Assembly: GCF_037975245.1 (NCBI RefSeq)
Contig: NC_092567.1
Span: forward strand, 4,658,214 to 4,722,213
Source: Apostichopus japonicus
Taxonomy: Eukaryota > Echinodermata > Holothuroidea > Aspidochirotida > Stichopodidae
DNA: 64,000 nt
Reading direction: 5' to 3'
A program made the translations under genes and the position numbers. The notes below the pieces were generated by a model that was not told where the DNA came from, made no database searches, and saw only the letters and a program-made list of their open reading frames with translations. Below, in pieces: positions 59,713 to 64,000 of this stretch (positions within the stretch are counted from its first letter, which is position 1; the number at the start of each line of letters is the position of its first letter).

Positions 59713-59905
59713 TTTTCTGTTGATGTCCTTTCCAGATCTGTTAGAGATAGAGCAGGATAGTTTTCCTAAGTTCTCCATTGGAGTTTGACTTCTGGTAGTA
59801 TGCCACCAACTGAACACGCCACGTTTCCTGCTCTTGGGACGTCAAGTACACAATACTGTGTATGGTCACATCCTTCTACAATTATGTATGGTGGGCTTGG
59901 ATAGG
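59713..59905 (-). CDS. NLR locus 2, Ig-like exon (contains a stop codon)
   Basis: A 193-bp candidate exon (acceptor TGAATAG, donor AAAA followed by GTGAGG). It reads YPSPPYIIVEGCDHTQYCVL, DVPRAGNVACSVGGILPEV and KLQWRT. The NVACSV...W pattern is the B-strand cysteine and C-strand tryptophan of an Ig-like domain. A TAG at 59766-59768 follows WRT. The exit phase (2) does not match the transmembrane exon (1), so either an exon for the second half of the domain is missing or this exon is dead. Confidence 0.5.
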
Positions 59906-60089
59906 CTATTCAAGAAAAAAGAGATATTGTGGGTTTCTTTCCCGCAATGACTGGTAAATAACTTAAATACATTGTACATTAGTCAATACGAACTTAACAT
60001 GTAAAGAAGTCCGTACATTAAAGAAAACATATATTAGACAGATCATATAAACGTATACGTTCCATTGTCCACAAATGTTACATTACAGT

Positions 60090-61500
60090 CCATTCATATA
60101 AAGTAATACCTCTGGGTGTGAAAGGGAGCAGTGCACTTACTCAATGACTACTGTAATGTCTACAGTTATACAGTAAAGTAAAACATCTTGGTGTGCAAGG
60201 AGTAGTACAGCACTCAAGGAGTAGTAGGAAAATTATAAAGTTATGTCATACCTCTGGGTGTGCAACTGAAGCAGTTCAGTACTCAATGACTACAAGTATC
60301 TAAAGTTATACAGTAAAATAAGACCTGAGATGTGTGTGAAAGGGAGCAGTAAAGTACTCAATGATTACTGTAGTGTCTACAGTTATACAGTAAAGTATTA
60401 CCTCTGGGTGTGTAGGGGAGCAGTACAGTACTCGATGACTACTGTAGTATCAACATTTATACAGTAAAGTAATACCTCTGGGTGTGTAAGAAGTAGTGCA
60501 GTACTCAATGACTACTGTAGCGTCTATATAGTTATACAGTAAAGTAATACCTCTGGGTGTGCAAAGAGCAGAGCAGTACTGAATGACTGCTGTAGTACAG
60601 CAGGGAGTTCCATAACAACTCCCTGAGTACAGTAGGTACTGTACATTATACAGTTAAGTAATACCTCTGGGTGTGCAAGGAGCAGTGCAGTCCTCAATGA
60701 CTACTGTGAGTACAGTATGTAAAGTTATACAGGAAAGAAATACCTGTGGGTTTGTTAGGGGGCAGTGCAGTATATACTCAATTACTACATAGTGTCTACA
60801 GTTAAACAGTAAAGTAATACCTCTGGGCGGTGTGCAAAGAGCAGTGCAGTACTCAATGACTACTGTAGTATGTAAAGTTCCTGAAAGAAATACCTGTGGG
60901 TGTGTTAGGGGGTAGTGCAGTATTCAATGACTAACTTACTGTAGTGTCTACAGTTATACAGTAAGGTACAGTAATTCCTCTGGGTGCGCAATGGAACAGT
61001 GCAGTACTGGATAGTAAGTACAGTTATACAGTAAATACCTCTGGGTGTGTTATGGGGCAGTGCAGTACTCAATGACTACTGCAGTATGTACAAGTAAGTA
61101 AATACCTCTGGGTGTGTAAGGGGGCAGTGCAGTACTGAATGACTACTGTAGTGTCTACAGTTATAGGTAAAGTAACACCTCTGGGTGTGCAAAGAGCAGT
61201 GCAGTTCTCAATGACTACTGTAGTACAGTATGTTAAGTTATACAGAAATACCTGTGGGTTTGTTAGGGGGTAGTGCAGTAGCCAGTGACTAAGTAGTGTC
61301 AACAGTTATACAGTAAAGTCATACTTCTGTGTGTGTAAGTCCTGAGCAGTGCAATACTCAATGACTACAGTAAGACTGTAGTGTCTACAGTTATACTTAA
61401 GGTAATACTGTACAGGCTCTTGGTGTGTAAGGGGGCATTGCTGTACTCAAAGACTACTGGAGTATACTGTACATATATACATGTACATTTCCAGTAGTCA
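60090..61500. repeat. Minisatellite, about 75-bp units, about 18 copies
   Basis: The unit reads AATACCTCTGGGTGTGCAAG, GAGCAGTGCAGTACTCAATG, ACTACTGTAGTGTCTACAG and TTATACAGTAAAG. Unit length varies from about 60 to 90 bases. Confidence 0.92.
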
Positions 61501-61589
61501 ATGGGTACAGCACTGCACCTGTAGACACCTATAAGTATTACTTTTACTGTATATTCCTAGGTCATGAGATCCACCTCTCAAAACTAAAC

Positions 61590-62560
61590 AAAACTTTGAC
61601 CTCTGATAACTTTGCACATGAAGGTGGCACAGGGATCAACCATGGACAATTTTTATCAGTTTGGAGATTGAGTTTTTGACCCATAATTGACCTTTTTTTT
61701 TACCGTATTGCACCCCATCAGTGGGCAGGTTTTTGTCCTAAGAGACCTTGAATGATCTTGGATAGCATGACAGTTTTTATGAAAAATGTTCCCTTTGATG
61801 TGCACTTCATCCTAAAATTGTTATGAACTCCAATGTACACACACACTGTTATTGCTAAAAAGGTATCAAATCCAACCTTTGACATCTCATAACTTACGAA
61901 CCGGGTGTCCGATCGAAGCAGGAGTTAGTTTCTTCTTTAGAGCATGTATAGCTCTATCATATAGTTAAATATTGACAAACTTGTTTTTTTTTTTTTTTGT
62001 CCTGTATATCTCCTAAAAAGAGCATATATTTATAAAAAAAAAAAGAAAAAACCTTAATTGTATCTGTCAACTTTGCACCTGAAGGTCGCACAGGGGTCAA
62101 CCCATGGACATTTTTGATCGAAAGACCATTTATGATCTGGATGGCCACAAGAAATTCAAATAACTAAAGAAGCTTATACAGGTCACCAGAGGTCAACCTA
62201 AGGTCAACGGTCACAAAGATGCGGGTCCACTATTGGATTACATTTAGCGTAACTCCCAACCTTGACGGACATTTTGTTCTCAAGTTATCACAAAAACACC
62301 TGTTTTTGACCCCTAATTGACCTTTGTTGACCTTGGATCACACCACTGTTAAGTTGAAAATTATCCCCTACGTTATTTACAAGTATACAGTATATTACAA
62401 GTTCCAAAATAACAATCATGTCGCACCCTGTCAATGGGAGTTATTGCTTGTTATTGTTTTGGTTTTTGGCCCCTAACTGACCTTTGGTGACCTTTACAGG
62501 CACCGAGAACAATAGGGCACACCCTCTCACTATGGCAGATCTAGTTGACTATGTACATAG
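61590..62560. repeat. Dispersed repeat related to 37990-38340, in tandem-like blocks
   Basis: Repeated blocks contain CTTTGCAC.TGAAGGT, GGCCACAAGAAATTCAA, GAGGTCAACCTAAGGTCAA and GCGTAACTCCCAACCTTGAC. At least two partial copies are present. Confidence 0.7.
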
Positions 62561-62604
62561 GTTCCTTTTGCTTAATCAAGGAACCAAAAAGTGTTTAAGT
62601 CCTT

Positions 62605-63680
62605 CATGTTGCTTATAGCATGCTAACATACATGCTAATGTACAGTATGCTAACTTACATGTATGCTCATGCTAACATACATGCTAACATACAACATGTA
62701 CAGTATGCTAGCAAACAGACTGACAGCCTGACATAGATGCTACCAGCTTTTAACATGCTAACATACAGGCTAACAAACAGGCTAACATACTTGCTATCAT
62801 ACACACTAACACACATGTATGCTATCATACATGTATGCTAACATGTATGCTTACATGTATGTTTGCTAACATACTTGCTATCTTACATGCTAACATAGCC
62901 TTCAAGCTAACATATATGTATACATGTATGCTAACATGTATGCTAACTTACATGTATGCTAAAATCAGGCTAACATACAGCCTGACATACACACTATCAT
63001 ACTGCTTATAACATGCTAACATACACACTAGCATGTATACACACTAACAAACAGGCTAACATACAGGCTAACAAGCAGGCTTACATACAGGCTAACATAC
63101 TTGCTATCATACATAGTTAACATGTATGCTATCATGCATGCTGACATACATGCTATCATCCATGCTAACACACATGCTAACATTCATGCTATCATACATG
63201 CTAAGATACATGTATGCTACATACTTGCTAACTTACATGCTAACATACATGTATGCTAACATACTTGCTATCATACATGCTAACATAGCCTTCAAGCTAA
63301 CATATGCTCACATTCATGCTAACTTACAGGCTAACATACAGCCTGACATACATGCTATCATACTGGTTATAACATGCTAACATACATGCTACTGTAACAT
63401 ACACGGTAGCATATATACACACTAACAAACACACAAACATACAGGCTAACAAGCAGGCTTACATACAGGCTAACATACTTGCAATCATACATACTAACAT
63501 ACATGTACAGTATGCTATCATACATGCTTACATACATGCTAGCATACATGCTAACATACATGCTAACATTCATGCTAACATACATGCTAACATACATGTA
63601 TGGTATCATACTGCTTACATAGCCTACAAGCTAACATGTATGCTATCATACATGCTAACATACATGCTAATATATAGGAG
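62605..63680. repeat. Short-period satellite (ACATGCTA/ACATACATGCTA) with higher-order structure
   Basis: Runs of CATGCTAACATACATGCTAA with TACAGGCTAACA variants. A larger period is visible: CATAGCCTTCAAGCTAACAT recurs near 62895, 63286 and (changed) 63618. Open frames rich in Tyr, Met and Val here are artefacts. Confidence 0.92.
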
Positions 63681-64000
63681 ACAGGACTGCTAACAGATAT
63701 GCAACATATTACAAATAGTACAGGTATCGCAGCTCAATTAGCCTACGTAGTGCAAGTCAATGGGAGCAATTAATTGACCAAACCTTTATGCAAAATTGTG
63801 CTTTTTCGCAATTTGGCTGAAATCCAGTATGTTAATGGCTTAAATGCTTAGCATATATAGTGTAGCAATTGATATTTCAGGAATGATGTTCTGTGATATC
63901 ACGCTTCAGTGATTTCTGTTGTCTAAAATGAGTATTTGGTCAAAATTTAGACTTTTAGACCTGAGATTACTGGGATGGACCCTGTTGGGGTCCTATTAAT
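63681..64000. other. Noncoding end of window
   Basis: AT-rich; nothing recognised. Confidence 0.5.

Noticed and set aside
63126-63609. Open frames with Tyr-Val-Ser-Met or Met-Leu repeats
   Set aside because: Translations of the short-period satellite.

Overview
This window looks like nuclear DNA of an invertebrate deuterostome, most likely an echinoderm (a sea cucumber would fit). The reasons are split genes with GT-AG introns, NACHT-domain receptor genes on the minus strand, long minisatellites, and many DNA transposons with terminal inverted repeats (TIRs). There are no prokaryotic operons, rRNA or tRNA genes that I can see. The species assignment is inference.

Layout. 1-560 is a G-rich minisatellite. 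831-3007, 3557-6067 and 6281-7454 are three transposon-like elements. Each starts with GGGC and ends with GCCC, is flanked by a 4-bp target duplication, and carries 8-9 copies of its own private 14-16 bp motif ('iteron'). A fourth element of the same plan lies at 26592-29185 and holds a decayed DDE-like gene. 8942-21327 is a 12.4-kb CACTA/EnSpm-like transposon with CACTG termini, a TA duplication and clustered subterminal repeats. It has two genes: a nine-exon accessory gene that begins with a CIDE-N domain, and a C2H2 zinc-finger transposase whose ATG overlaps the accessory stop codon as ATGA. Both genes are damaged. 8005-8940 and 22865-23480 are diverged copies of one duplicated segment. Arrays of about 37 bp and 53 bp fill 23510-24130 and 25200-26277.

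From 30157 to about 60000 the window is an innate-immune-receptor region on the minus strand. The first NACHT exon (30157-31652) has two possible upstream linker exons. The second locus reads, on the minus strand, Ig-like exon (with a stop codon), transmembrane exon, two short cytoplasmic exons, a NACHT exon, then two rounds of a four-exon C-terminal module. From the transmembrane exon onward the intron phases agree at every junction, so it reads as a membrane-anchored NLR-like receptor. A TA-flanked transposon (33142-36309) with a decayed DDE transposase sits between the possible exons of the first locus; a 34-bp hairpin insert with an 8-bp target duplication sits inside that transposase. Two copies of a 400-bp segment (near 43930 and 56470) bracket the exons of the second locus from NACHT downstream.

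The rest is AT-rich noncoding DNA, remnants of LINE and Penelope-like retroelements, and minisatellites, mainly at 57780-58790, 60090-61500 and 62605-63680. All gene models come from reading ORFs, splice signals and phases by eye; no similarity search was run.
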